Shown piece by piece: positions 34,263 to 43,110 of a stretch of 64,000 bases of DNA. Both the position numbers and the translations under genes were made by a program. The notes beneath the pieces were generated by a model that was not told the DNA's origin, did no database searches, and saw only the letters and a program-made list of their open reading frames with translations. The stretch is from NCBI GenBank assembly GCA_964425605.1, contig CAYRNR010000008.1:1-64000 (forward strand), read 5' to 3'. The DNA comes from CAYRNR01 sp964425605. Lineage in GTDB: Bacteria > Myxococcota_A > UBA796 > UBA9615 > CAYRNR01. The stretch's first letter is position 1. The number at the start of each line of letters is the position of its first letter.

Positions 34263-35825
34263 ATGTTCCTGCGCGTGACCGCCCTGGCGGTGATCCTCGC
34301 GGTTCCCCTGGCGGCGGGGGCCACCGAGGTCCCCCCGGTGATCGAACAGGATGCCGTCTGGACCGCTGCCGGGAACCCCTACACCGTCGCGAACACCACC
34401 TCGATCGCCGAGGGGGTGTCCCTCACCCTCGAGCCGGGCGTGACCGTGGAGCTGGCCGAGGGGGTGGACCTGTTCGTGTTCGGTGAGATCCTCGCGCTGG
34501 GCACCGAGTCCGAGCCGGTGCTGTTCACCGGCAAGCCCACCGACGGGGACCCCGAGCGCTGGGGATCGGTGATCTTCGAGGAGACCTCGACGCCCGCCGT
34601 GTACACCGACGTGGACGACTACCAGTCCGGCAGCGTGCTCGAGCACGGGGTGTTCGAGTTCGCCACGCGCGCCCTGCGCATGGGCGGGGCCTCGCCCTAC
34701 GTCCACCGCTGCGAGTTCCGCCACAACCTCGTCGAGGACAGCACCGACTCCACCGGCGGCGCGGCCATGGTGATCCGCCAGGGCAGCACCCCCCGGATCC
34801 GGGAGTGCCACTTCCACGACAACGAGACCACCGATCCCTACTTCGGCGGCGCCCTGTACATCCACGACGCCGGTCCGGTGATCCAGGACTGTGTGTTCGA
34901 GGACAACGACTCCGCCTACGGCGGCGCCATCTCCGCGGAGCTGATGTACACGCCCATGGTGGGCAACCGCTTCGAGCGCAACGTCTCGGCCTCCGAAGGT
35001 GGCGCGGTCAGCCTGATCTCGTGCTCGCTGGGGTTCTACGGCAACGAGGTGAAGGACAACTCCTCGTGGTGGGCCGACGGCGGCGGCGTCCACGTGTGCG
35101 TGACCTGCAGCCCCCACTCGGCGCCGATGATGATGGACAACACCATCACCGGAAACGTCGCGCAGTACCACGGCGCGGGCGGGGTGGGCGCGGCCTACAT
35201 GCGGGCCTTCTCGTACAACAACGTGTACGACAACCTGCTGGTGGACGAACCCTCGGACTTCGCGTGGCACAACGCCCACACCGAGGACCCCGAGTGGGTG
35301 CGCAACCCCTCGATCCCCAACAACTGGTGGGGGACCACCGACCTCGACGCCATCGAGGAGACCATCCACGACGGCAGGGACGATTCCCAGTACGGGATCG
35401 TGTCGTTCGAGCCGATCCTGGACGCGCCCGCCGAGGGGGGCGAGACCCGGGTGGGGATCACCACCCGGCGCATCGCCTACGAGGCGCCGCCCGAGACCAT
35501 GCCCACCTTCCTGACCCTGTACAACCCGGGTCCCGAGCGGGAGGTGGAGCTGCTGATCCTGCTGCAGATCGACGATCTGCCGCCGGTGGTCCACGCCGCC
35601 GGCCTGGACTTCCCGGGCGTCGAGGAGGGGACGGCCGGGCCGCGGCTGACCCTGCCGGAGAACTCGGTGTACTCCACCGAGCTGATGGCTCCCGAGTATC
35701 AGATACCAGAGGCGTTCACCCACGGGCTGTGGCACGCGGCGATCTTCGACGCGGCCAGCGGCGAGCGGATCGGAGACGTGTCGTCCGTCCGCTTCGACTT
35801 CTCCGAGAGGGGAGGTGAGTCATGA
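34263..35825 (+). CDS. Exported right-handed parallel beta-helix protein
   Basis: A 520-residue protein with a signal peptide (MFLRVTALAVILAVPLAAGA). An entry motif (LTLEPGVTVELAEGVDLFV) of the type that caps beta-helices is followed by repeating turns with GGAAMVIRQGSTPRIRECHF, GGALYIHDAGPVIQDCVFED and GGAVSLISCSLGFYGNEV, then NWWGTTD. A C-terminal Ig-like region (TRRIAYEAPP onward) follows. Beta-helix proteins are adhesins or polysaccharide lyases; no catalytic set is apparent. GGAGG stands three bases from the ATG. Its stop overlaps the next start (ATGA). Confidence 0.82.
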   Translation: MFLRVTALAVILAVPLAAGATEVPPVIEQDAVWTAAGNPYTVANTTSIAEGVSLTLEPGVTVELAEGVDLFVFGEILALGTESEPVLFTGKPTDGDPERWGSVIFEETSTPAVYTDVDDYQSGSVLEHGVFEFATRALRMGGASPYVHRCEFRHNLVEDSTDSTGGAAMVIRQGSTPRIRECHFHDNETTDPYFGGALYIHDAGPVIQDCVFEDNDSAYGGAISAELMYTPMVGNRFERNVSASEGGAVSLISCSLGFYGNEVKDNSSWWADGGGVHVCVTCSPHSAPMMMDNTITGNVAQYHGAGGVGAAYMRAFSYNNVYDNLLVDEPSDFAWHNAHTEDPEWVRNPSIPNNWWGTTDLDAIEETIHDGRDDSQYGIVSFEPILDAPAEGGETRVGITTRRIAYEAPPETMPTFLTLYNPGPEREVELLILLQIDDLPPVVHAAGLDFPGVEEGTAGPRLTLPENSVYSTELMAPEYQIPEAFTHGLWHAAIFDAASGERIGDVSSVRFDFSERGGES

Positions 35826-36292
35826 GGGCTCTGGCGCTCCTGGCGATCCTGGCCCTGCTGGCCGGCTGTGACGAATCCGAGACCGAGGACTGCATGGGCG
35901 GCGCCGACATCGTGCCCGCGTGTGGTCTCACGGTGGGGGAGGGGACGATCGTCCTCGGGGACGCTCGCGCCGACGTCGAGGCGCTGCTCGGCCCGGCGCC
36001 GTCGTTGCTCGATCTGGGGACCCTGGGCACGCGGTTCACCTACGCCGATCCGCCGGTGAGCGGCCTGTACGCGGCGGACGACACCGTCACGTCCCTGGCT
36101 GCGGACGAGGGGTTCACCGGCGCCAGCGCAGGAGGCGCGGCCGTTGGATCCGCCGGTGCCGCGGTGAGCGACGAGTTCGGCAGCCCCGACGCAGACCCGG
36201 TCCTGGGGGTGTGGTGGTATCCCGGCGAGGGCATCGCGTGGCGCCTGGACGGGGACACGGTGGTGGGGGTGGAGATCTTCTCCGCGCGCTGA
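35822..36292 (+). CDS. Small lipoprotein
   Basis: A 156-residue lipoprotein (LALLAGC, Cys16) with an acidic linker just after the Cys. The rest (GEGTIVLGDARADVEALLG and WWYPGEGIAWRLDGDTVVGV) has the pattern of a small two-layer domain of the kind seen in BamE/SmpA-like lipoproteins, but the match is loose. It is translationally coupled (ATGA) to the beta-helix gene, a likely partner. Confidence 0.75.
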   Translation: MRALALLAILALLAGCDESETEDCMGGADIVPACGLTVGEGTIVLGDARADVEALLGPAPSLLDLGTLGTRFTYADPPVSGLYAADDTVTSLAADEGFTGASAGGAAVGSAGAAVSDEFGSPDADPVLGVWWYPGEGIAWRLDGDTVVGVEIFSAR

Positions 36293-36297
36293 GGGGA

Positions 36298-36507
36298 TCA
36301 GCCCAGCCCGTTGACCTCGGCGACGAACTGAACGACGCGCAGCACGTCAGCCTTCCATCCGGTGACCTCCCTGGGTGGGCGGTCGTCCTTGCACGCGTCG
36401 GAAAAGGACTCACTGACCAGCGCCACGTTGCAGTCCGGGCAGGTCGAGCCGAAGTCGTATCGGGTGTGGCAGAGGGGACAGGCGAGGGATTCGAGCTTGG
36501 GGGTCAT
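36298..36507 (-). CDS. Small zinc-ribbon protein (69 aa)
   Basis: A short protein with CPLC at 10-13 and CPDC at 23-26, a single zinc ribbon, followed by a short helical tail (WKADVLRVVQFVAEVNGLG). AAAGGA lies just before the ATG at 36507. It is encoded inside a much longer open frame whose upstream part is antisense to the hexosaminidase gene and not real. It ends five bases from the convergent lipoprotein gene. Function is unknown; the ribbon could bind nucleic acid or a protein. Confidence 0.68.
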   Translation of the reverse strand: MTPKLESLACPLCHTRYDFGSTCPDCNVALVSESFSDACKDDRPPREVTGWKADVLRVVQFVAEVNGLG

Positions 36508-36627
36508 GGTTCCTTTCTCTCGTCGTCGCTCCAACGAAGACCAGAACCCGCCGGCGATTCTCACGTTTCCCGCGAGTGGGTGAGGATGGGTGTCGATGCC
36601 CGGAGCGCGGTGGGATAGGGTCGGGGC

Positions 36628-38196
36628 ATGAGCATCCGAATCCTGGTCCTGGTGCTGGCGGTGACGGTCTGTGCTGCGCTGGCCGGTTGCCCGGACGATG
36701 GGCCGGCCGGGGACGACGACGACACCCACGACGACACGCCCATCGAGGCGTTGAACCTGATCCCGGTTCCGCTCTCGGTGAGCGGCGACACGGGATACCT
36801 GCATCTGGGCGAGGCGTCTCGCATCGTGGTGGTCGGGGACCTCCTGGGCGAGGCCGAGCTGCTCGCCGAGGTGCTGCGGCGGTCCACGGGATACCCGTTC
36901 GACGTCATCGCCGGCGACCCCGCACCGGGCGACGTCGTCCTGGAGATCGACGCCTCGCTGGGGGACCTGGGCGATCACGGCTACCGCATCGCGGTGGATG
37001 CGAACAACGCGGTCGTCCGCGCCCCCACCGCGGCGGGGGTGTTCTACGGCTGCCAGACCCTGCGCCAGCTGATGCCCCCGGACGTGGAGAGCCCGGTCGT
37101 CGTCCCGGACGTGGACTGGACCGTACCCATGGTCGCGGTGGAGGACGCGCCGCGGTTCCAGTGGCGCGGGATGATGCTCGACGTGGCGCGGCACTTCTTC
37201 ACCCCCGAAGAGGTCATGGGGCTCATCGACGTGGCCGCGCACTACAAGATCGCCCGCTTCCACCTGCACCTGACCGACGACCAGGGGTGGCGCATCGAGA
37301 TCCTCTCGTGGCCGGACCTGACGCGGATCGGGGGCTCGTTCGAGATCGGCGGCGGCGACGGCGGGTACTACACCCAGGCCGAGTACGTCTCCATCGTCGA
37401 GTACGCCGCCGCCCGGCACGTCACCATCGTGCCCGAGATCGACATGCCCGGGCACTGCACCGCGGCGCTGGCGTCCTACGGCGAGCTCAACGAGAGCGGA
37501 GAGCCCGCCGAGCCCTACGAGCACGCCGGCATCTCCGATGCCTCCCTGTGGGTCGAGGGCGACATCACCTTCACCTTCCTCGAGGACGTGCTCGGCGAGC
37601 TGGCCGCCCTGACCCCGGGTCCCTACCTGCATATCGGCGGCGACGAGTCCGAGGGGACCGACGACGACGACTACGGCTGGTTCATCCGGGACGTCCAGGT
37701 GATCGTCACCGAGCTGGACAAGACGATGATCGGCTGGGACGAGATCGCCACGGCCCCCCTGGCCACGCCGGTGCTGACCCAGTTCTGGTACGACGAGGAG
37801 CGCGCCCTGGAGGCCGTGGAGCAGGGGGCTCAGATCATCGCCTCGCCGGCCGCGCACGCCTACCTGGACATGGTCTACGACAAGCACTCCCACGTGGGCA
37901 CGTTCTGGGCCGGCCCCACCGACGTCCAGGACGGCTACGAATGGGATCCGGTGATCGCGGGTCTCGACGAATCCGACGTGGTAGGCCTCGAGGCACCGCT
38001 GTGGACCGAGACCGTCGAGGTCATCGACGACGTGGAGTTCCTCGTGTACCCGCGGCTGCTCGGCTACGCCGAGATCGGCTGGTCACCGGCCGAGGGGCGC
38101 TCCTGGGAGGAGTACCGGGACCGCCTGGCCGCGCACGGTCCGCGCATGCAGCACTGGGGGCTGGACTACTACGAGTCGCCGCTGGTGGAGTGGTGA
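36628..38196 (+). CDS. Beta-N-acetylhexosaminidase lipoprotein (GH20)
   Basis: A 522-residue lipoprotein (VCAALAGC, then a DDDDTHDD linker). It has the GH20 N-terminal domain (IPVPLSVSGDTGYLHL) and TIM-barrel: FQWRGMMLDVARHFF, FHLHLTDDQGWRIEI, IVPEIDMPGHC and the catalytic pair in YLHIGGDESEG (Asp-Glu), then WYDEER and VLGYAEIGW-like strands. It removes terminal GlcNAc or GalNAc by substrate-assisted catalysis, probably on the outer surface, and may feed on chitin fragments, peptidoglycan or glycoproteins. The ribosome site is weak. It is convergent with hipA, 13 bases apart. Confidence 0.9.
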   Translation: MSIRILVLVLAVTVCAALAGCPDDGPAGDDDDTHDDTPIEALNLIPVPLSVSGDTGYLHLGEASRIVVVGDLLGEAELLAEVLRRSTGYPFDVIAGDPAPGDVVLEIDASLGDLGDHGYRIAVDANNAVVRAPTAAGVFYGCQTLRQLMPPDVESPVVVPDVDWTVPMVAVEDAPRFQWRGMMLDVARHFFTPEEVMGLIDVAAHYKIARFHLHLTDDQGWRIEILSWPDLTRIGGSFEIGGGDGGYYTQAEYVSIVEYAAARHVTIVPEIDMPGHCTAALASYGELNESGEPAEPYEHAGISDASLWVEGDITFTFLEDVLGELAALTPGPYLHIGGDESEGTDDDDYGWFIRDVQVIVTELDKTMIGWDEIATAPLATPVLTQFWYDEERALEAVEQGAQIIASPAAHAYLDMVYDKHSHVGTFWAGPTDVQDGYEWDPVIAGLDESDVVGLEAPLWTETVEVIDDVEFLVYPRLLGYAEIGWSPAEGRSWEEYRDRLAAHGPRMQHWGLDYYESPLVEW

Positions 38197-38209
38197 ACGG
38201 CGCCCTCCC

Positions 38210-39427
38210 TCATCCGATCACCCGTCGTATGCGGCGGCGCGTACCCGCCGTACTCCCCGCCTGGTCGGCCAACTCGTCGAAGTCGTCCAGGGCCGCGCGG
38301 ACGGCCTCGACGGATTCGGCGACGATCCCGGGATCGAGCCCGGCCTTGTCGGCGCATCGCGCGAACGCCGCGACGTCCGGACGCCGCCCCTCCCCGCCCA
38401 CGGACATGCTGTGTTCGCCTCCCGGGCCGGCCGCGAAGGTGAGGCCGTAGGCCGGAGCCAGGCGCCACAGGCCCTCCTCGTCCATCGTGAAGGCGTGGTT
38501 GCGCGTGTGGTCGTCGCGGTTGTGGGCGAGGACGTTGAAGACCATCCGACGGAACTGGGCCCTGACCTCGCGTTCGTCCCGGGTCAGGGCCCGCGTGGCG
38601 GCGAGGAGGTCCTCGTAGGTTGCGCTGGGGAGGCGCTGGTCCGCGTGGAGCAGGCCGCACAGGGTGTGGACGTGGACGCGGCGGCCGCCGGGACGTCGGT
38701 CGAACCGGCGGAGGCCGACGAATCCGGGCTCCCTCGCTCCCTGGCCGAAGAGGCGGGCCTCGGGGACCTCGATTCCAGCGCGGCGGGCCATCTCCAGGTA
38801 GGCGAACTCCACGGCGCCCGCGTCTATCTCGTCACCTCGGGATCGGAACTTGACGATCCAGGCGCTGGCGTCGGGATCTTCGCGTCCGTACAGCGCGTCG
38901 TCGTCGTCCCGCACCCACACGAGGGCCTTGGGCCGGGCGCCGGCGGGGGCGCCCCCCACCGCGAGCAGGCCAGGAACGAGATCGTCGGCCTTGCCGCGTA
39001 GCACCTCGATGGACCGAGATGCGAGCCGGGACAGCTCCACGATTGCGGGCGGCCGGGGTCCCTCCAGGATGGGCTCGTAGCGGAGCGCGCCCATGGCCCG
39101 GTCTCCGATCCACGCGAGCCGGTCCAGGGGGCGGAGTCCTGCCCGACCCACCCCGAGGCGGTCCATCTCGCGTTCCAGCAGCAGACGGCCCCAGCCGTCG
39201 GGGAGCGAGTCGTCGAACAGGCCGTGCAGGCCCTCGAAGGGCGTGCGCGGGCCCTCGGTCACGCCGGCTTCGAGGGGCAAGCCGAACGGCGAGAGCTTGA
39301 GCCCGCTGGCGAGGAAGGTCGGGTCGTATTCGAAGAAGATGCGTCCGTCCCGGGTCGCGAGGCGGCCCACCGGCCTGTCCCCGGGAACGAGGTGGACCCT
39401 CAGCGCCCGGGTCGGTTCGAACCTCAC
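38210..39427 (-). CDS. hipA: HipA-type toxin kinase
   Basis: A 405-residue protein with HipA architecture: an N-terminal couple-hipA domain (GRLATRDGRIFFEYDPTF, FGLPLEAG), GLFDDSLPDGWG, a Gly-rich loop (GGAPAGARPKALV), ATP Lys in WIVKFRSRGD and the catalytic motif NRDDHTRNHAF. HipA kinases phosphorylate a cell target (glutamyl-tRNA synthetase in E. coli) and slow growth. The GTG start overlaps the antitoxin stop (GTGA), so translation is coupled. The length and all key motifs are intact, so it should be active. Confidence 0.9.
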   Translation of the reverse strand: MRFEPTRALRVHLVPGDRPVGRLATRDGRIFFEYDPTFLASGLKLSPFGLPLEAGVTEGPRTPFEGLHGLFDDSLPDGWGRLLLEREMDRLGVGRAGLRPLDRLAWIGDRAMGALRYEPILEGPRPPAIVELSRLASRSIEVLRGKADDLVPGLLAVGGAPAGARPKALVWVRDDDDALYGREDPDASAWIVKFRSRGDEIDAGAVEFAYLEMARRAGIEVPEARLFGQGAREPGFVGLRRFDRRPGGRRVHVHTLCGLLHADQRLPSATYEDLLAATRALTRDEREVRAQFRRMVFNVLAHNRDDHTRNHAFTMDEEGLWRLAPAYGLTFAAGPGGEHSMSVGGEGRRPDVAAFARCADKAGLDPGIVAESVEAVRAALDDFDELADQAGSTAGTRRRIRRVIG

Positions 39428-39723
39428 GATCGCCGACCGCGCTGCCGCCGGGACCCGTCGTCGAGATCGTCGAGAGAGCGCAGGGGCGGGGGGGCGAAGA
39501 GCGCGTCCACCCCGGAGATGGCGTCCAGGACGAACGCCAGTCGCACCAGGGAGACGAAGCTGATCTGGCCCGTGCGCTCGAACCGGCGGAGGCTGGCGAG
39601 GCTGACCCCCGCCCGGTCGGCCAGCCCCTGCTGGGTCAGGTTCTGGTCCAGCCGCGCCCGCCGCATCCGACGGGCCGCGTCGAAGGCGATCTCCGTTGCG
39701 CTGCGATCTTCAATCGTCAACAT
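39424..39723 (-). CDS. hipB: HipB-type antitoxin, XRE-family DNA-binding protein
   Basis: A 99-residue protein whose residues 18-70 form an XRE helix-turn-helix (LDQNLTQQGLADRAGVSLAS, LRRFERTGQISFVSLVRLAF). It lies directly upstream of hipA and should bind and inhibit HipA and repress the shared promoter. A TATACT box ends seven bases before the ATG with no ribosome site between, so the transcript may be leaderless. Confidence 0.88.
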   Translation of the reverse strand: MLTIEDRSATEIAFDAARRMRRARLDQNLTQQGLADRAGVSLASLRRFERTGQISFVSLVRLAFVLDAISGVDALFAPPPLRSLDDLDDGSRRQRGRRS

Positions 39724-39751
39724 ATGAGCAGTATACAGCAGAAACGCTCAT
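39724..39751 (-). promoter_or_regulatory. Candidate hipBA promoter and operator
   Basis: ATGAGC (39724-39729) and GCTCAT (39746-39751) form a dyad around a GTATAC palindrome (39731-39736). On the minus strand TATACT (39735-39730) is a good -10. No -35 with normal spacing is seen. The geometry fits autorepression by HipB over the -10 box. Confidence 0.55.
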
Positions 39752-39772
39752 CAACTGGCCCTATTTGGGCGT

Positions 39773-40774
39773 TTATTCGGGGGCGCTCGCCAGGATCAGC
39801 TGCGTCCTGGGCGCCACCTCGATGACCGGGTCCGGTGTCAGCCCCGCCTCCTCGAGCCAGCCTCTGACCTCGCCCGCCGTGTAGGTCCGCCCGCGCTGGG
39901 TCCCGGTGAGCATGTTCACCGCGAACATGGCCCCCCACAGGGGCGCGGTGCGGGTCTCGTCCACGAGGTTCTCGACGATGGCCACGCAGCCGCCGGGCTT
40001 CACGTGCGGCGCGACCTTGCGCAGCAACTCGCGGTTCTCGTCGACCCCCTCGGCGTGGAGGACCTGGGAGATCAGCATCACGTCGGCGGGCGCGGGGAGC
40101 TCCAGGGCCGGCTCGGCGTAGAAGTCGCACACCTGTGTGGCGACGCGGTCCTCACAGCCCTGGCCGGCGATGTACTCCTTCGCCACCTCCACGGTCAGGG
40201 GGAGGTCCACCAGCAGCGCCCGTAGATCGGCGTGACGCTTCACCGCCTCGCAGGCGTAGTGGGCCGGGCCTCCGCCGAGGTCCACGAACCGCTCGGCGCC
40301 CGCCAGGGGGAGCCGGTCGAGGATGGCTCCCAGCCGCTCCCGGCTCACCTCGGCCATGCCCAGGATGAAGTTCCGGTTGGCTTCACGATCTACTAGAGTC
40401 GCTTTGTCTTTTTCCTGTGTTTTTCGGCCTTTACGTACAACTTCTTCGAGCTTTCCCCAGGATCGGTACATCTGGTTTCGGTGCCCCAGGATGAACGCCT
40501 GGGACTCGGGCGCGCCCCGCACCAGGAACCGCGCCGCCCCCTCGCTGTTGGCGTAGATCTCGCCGTCCTTGGTCAGATACTCCTTCGTCACCAGCGCGTC
40601 CGCGAGGATCTCGATGCCGCGGACCGTGACCTCCAGATCCCGGGCCAGCTGCTGTGCCGTCGCCGGTCCCTCGGCCAGGCGGTCGAAGAGCCGGAGCTCC
40701 ACCCCGGCCATGAGGATCTTGGCCTCCTGGAAGCCGTTGGAGGCACGAGTGACCTTGAGCTCGAAGTCCTGCAT
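39773..40774 (-). CDS. SAM-dependent O-methyltransferase, hydroxyneurosporene/ASMT type
   Basis: A 333-residue enzyme with an N-terminal winged-helix dimerisation domain (LRLFDRLAEGPATAQQLAR, GIEILADALVTKEYL) and a Rossmann SAM domain with FVDLGGGPAHYA, LLVDLPLTVEVAKEYI and HVKPGGCVAIVENLV. This family methylates hydroxyl groups on aromatic or polyketide metabolites. GAGGAAGG precedes the ATG at 40774. Residues coded by 40381-40456 use AT-rich codons unlike the rest. No other secondary-metabolite gene lies next to it. Confidence 0.87.
   Translation of the reverse strand: MQDFELKVTRASNGFQEAKILMAGVELRLFDRLAEGPATAQQLARDLEVTVRGIEILADALVTKEYLTKDGEIYANSEGAARFLVRGAPESQAFILGHRNQMYRSWGKLEEVVRKGRKTQEKDKATLVDREANRNFILGMAEVSRERLGAILDRLPLAGAERFVDLGGGPAHYACEAVKRHADLRALLVDLPLTVEVAKEYIAGQGCEDRVATQVCDFYAEPALELPAPADVMLISQVLHAEGVDENRELLRKVAPHVKPGGCVAIVENLVDETRTAPLWGAMFAVNMLTGTQRGRTYTAGEVRGWLEEAGLTPDPVIEVAPRTQLILASAPE
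40381..40456 (-). other. AT-rich, rare-codon patch inside the methyltransferase gene
   Basis: In bases 40381-40440 only 25 of 60 are G or C, against roughly 70% around it. The coding strand there uses GTT, GTA, CGT, AAA, CGA, ACA, CTA and GAT, codons nearly absent from neighbouring genes. It encodes a Lys/Arg/Glu-rich loop (RKGRKTQEKDKA). Confidence 0.7.
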
Positions 40775-40785
40775 GGGAACCTTCC

Positions 40786-42279
40786 TCAGTCGAGTGGAGT
40801 GCAGGCGCCGATGTCCAGGCCGGCGGCCTCGAGGTTGGCGGGGGCGTACGGATCGGTGGCGACGATGGCCTCGAGGTCGGCCAGGGGCACGTCGGTGCCG
40901 AGCTCGGCGTTGATGGTCTCGATGATCTCGTTGGCGAGCACGGCGTAGCCGGTGTCGGAGAAGTGGAGGCCGTCGAGGCTGACGAGGCCGCCGAAGCGGC
41001 GGATGTGGACGGTCTCGTCGCCGACCTCGATGCCGTCCTCCTTCAGATCCTCGACCAGCTCGACCAGATCCACCACGTGGACGTTGTCGTGCTGGGCGCA
41101 GACGTCGTCGAACACGTCGTTGAAGTCCGCGGCCATGGCGTCGATCTCGGCCAGGGCCTCGTTGACCTCCTCTTCGGTGGTCCAGCCCTGGTTCACCAGC
41201 CATCGCCGGCGCTCGGCTGCGGCCGGGACCAGGCTGGGCTGGGGCACGTTGGTGAGGAAGACCTGGGCGCCGGTGGCGGCCATCTGCTCGACGGCCGCGG
41301 TCACCGAGACGGTGAAGTCCTCGAGGCTGGTGACCTCGTCGGGGTCGATGTCGTTGCCCTCGACGATGGCGGTGACCAGGTCGTTGCCGTACAGGTCGGC
41401 GCTGACGATGACGGTGGGCTCGAGGGTGTCGGCGATCTCCAGCGGGCTGTAGGGGACCGCGTCGTACAGGCCGCCGTAGGGATCGAAGACGATGTGGGCG
41501 AGGAACTGGCGGTAGAAGTCGTCGTCGGCGGGGCTGTTCACCACCTCGGCCACGCGCAGCCCGCCCACGGCCAGGTTGCGCACCTCCTGGTCGGGGTCCA
41601 CGCGGGCCCACTGGTAGCCGAACTCGCCGGTCTCGGGGTCCATCATCTGGTTCAGCGCCTCCACCGCGGACCAGCCGAGGTAGGACACCACCGACGGGGT
41701 CTCGCAGTCGGGCGCCGGGCCCACGTCGTCCACGCTCATGGCGGGGAACAGTCCGGGGATGAGCTGGGGCAGCGGCATCCACGCGCCGAGCTGGCTCGAC
41801 AGGCGCGCGCCGGGGCTGGCCAGGGTGCCGTGATCGCTGGGAACGGCCGACTGGATGCCCTGGGTGAAGCTGGCGCCCACCGCGACGACGCTGTCGAAGG
41901 CGGGGTCCAGGGGCGGATCGTAGGTGAACGCCTCGGGCAGGGTGACGCTGTCGTGAGCGGTCTCGAGCACCACGTCCACCATCCCGGCCTCGGGGTGTCC
42001 CTGGACGACCACCGACAGGGTGTGATCGTCCACCACCTGCAGGTCGTACCCTGCGATCCCGCCGAAGCTCACGTCCACCACGTCGCCGGCCGCCGGGACG
42101 TCGTCGATCCAGGTGACCTGGACGGGGAAGTACCCGGCCATGGAGCCGATGGCCGGCGTCAGCTCGAACGCCGCGGTGGACTCCTCCACAGGCGATTCGC
42201 AACCCACCAGGGCGGCCAGCCCCAGGGCCATGGCCAGGTTCACAATCCTCGGAGTCGTGTGGCGATGGATACGGCTCAT
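40786..42279 (-). CDS. SGNH/GDSL-type hydrolase lipoprotein with an IPT/TIG-like domain
   Basis: A 497-residue lipoprotein (LAALVGC, Cys27). Residues about 38-122 form an IPT/TIG-type Ig fold (LTPAIGSMAGYFPVQVTW, LPEAFTYDPP). The rest is an SGNH hydrolase: VVAVGASFTQG with nucleophile Ser137, an Asn block with SADLYGNDLV, and the SLDGLHFSDTGY block supplying Asp and His. It should cleave an ester (lipid, acetyl or acyl-sugar) outside the inner membrane. It ends 11 bases before the methyltransferase start on the same strand, so these may be one operon. Confidence 0.84.
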   Translation of the reverse strand: MSRIHRHTTPRIVNLAMALGLAALVGCESPVEESTAAFELTPAIGSMAGYFPVQVTWIDDVPAAGDVVDVSFGGIAGYDLQVVDDHTLSVVVQGHPEAGMVDVVLETAHDSVTLPEAFTYDPPLDPAFDSVVAVGASFTQGIQSAVPSDHGTLASPGARLSSQLGAWMPLPQLIPGLFPAMSVDDVGPAPDCETPSVVSYLGWSAVEALNQMMDPETGEFGYQWARVDPDQEVRNLAVGGLRVAEVVNSPADDDFYRQFLAHIVFDPYGGLYDAVPYSPLEIADTLEPTVIVSADLYGNDLVTAIVEGNDIDPDEVTSLEDFTVSVTAAVEQMAATGAQVFLTNVPQPSLVPAAAERRRWLVNQGWTTEEEVNEALAEIDAMAADFNDVFDDVCAQHDNVHVVDLVELVEDLKEDGIEVGDETVHIRRFGGLVSLDGLHFSDTGYAVLANEIIETINAELGTDVPLADLEAIVATDPYAPANLEAAGLDIGACTPLD

Positions 42280-42408
42280 GCTTCTCACCCCGGGCCACCC
42301 TATCAGACTCCAATGCATGATTTGGCGACAGCCTTCGTCCAACGCGATATCGTGGCGGCGACCGCTGGGCGTCGATGGGCGGTCCGCCGGAGAGGAACTC
42401 GAGGCGAC

Positions 42409-43110
42409 ATGGAAACGAACTCCCCGTGCACGCCCTTGCTCGCGGCGGTGGCGGCCGTCGCCGTCGTGGGGTCGTCCCTGTGTGGATGCGCTCACCAGCG
42501 CGCGGCCCGAGCCGAGATCGCAGCGCTCGCAGACGACCACAACCTCACGCGCGCCCAGGTCCGGCAGTTCCGGCCCGGCGTCGAGGTGGCCCACGGGCTG
42601 GAGGCATTCCTGGGACAGCCCACCCTCGTGGTGGGCGACGACACCTTCCGCAACGACTGCTCCGGGTTCGTCAACGCCGCGTACGCGGCCGCCGGCCGGG
42701 ACCTGCACGGCCTCAACAGCGCCGCGTTGTACGAGCTGTCCCGCGACGAAGGCGTGTTCCACAAGCGCCGGCGTCCCCTCCCGGGGGACGTGGTGTTCTT
42801 CGACAACACCCACGACCGCAACGGCAACCGCAGGCTCGACGACAAGCTGACCCACGTGGCCGTGGTGGAGCGGGTGGACGACGACGGCACCATCACCCTG
42901 GTGCACAAGGGCGGTTCGGGGGTCACCCGGATCGTGATGAACCTGCGCCACCGGCGCCAGGCCCGCACCGACGACGGGGACGAGCTCAACAGTCACCTGC
43001 GGGCCAAGACGAAGCGTGATCGGCGTCGCACGCGGTACCTCGCCGGCCAGCTGTGGCGGGGGTTCGGCTCGTTGTGGAAGCTGTCCGCTGATCCCGTGGA
43101 GGAACCATGA
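42409..43110 (+). CDS. NlpC/P60-like cysteine peptidase lipoprotein
   Basis: A 233-residue probable lipoprotein (GSSLCGC, Cys27). The NlpC/P60 core is intact: RNDCSGFVNAAYAAAG with nucleophile Cys84, PLPGDVVFFDNTHDRNG, and LTHVAVVERV with His149. Such enzymes cut peptide bonds in peptidoglycan stems. The tail (about 195-233) is basic. A longer frame upstream is open but lacks signal peptide and ribosome site; the ATG at 42409 has GAGG upstream. Its stop overlaps the next ATG (ATGA). Confidence 0.83.
   Translation: METNSPCTPLLAAVAAVAVVGSSLCGCAHQRAARAEIAALADDHNLTRAQVRQFRPGVEVAHGLEAFLGQPTLVVGDDTFRNDCSGFVNAAYAAAGRDLHGLNSAALYELSRDEGVFHKRRRPLPGDVVFFDNTHDRNGNRRLDDKLTHVAVVERVDDDGTITLVHKGGSGVTRIVMNLRHRRQARTDDGDELNSHLRAKTKRDRRRTRYLAGQLWRGFGSLWKLSADPVEEP

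Noticed and set aside
36508..37893. Upstream extension of the small zinc-ribbon gene to a 531-residue frame
   Set aside because: The extra part is antisense to GH20 motifs and low in complexity. The ATG at 36507 with AAAGGA upstream gives a sensible small protein.
38210..39751. HipBA and its neighbours as part of a defence island
   Set aside because: No restriction, CRISPR, abortive-infection or phage-related gene lies nearby; the flanks are a hexosaminidase and a methyltransferase gene.
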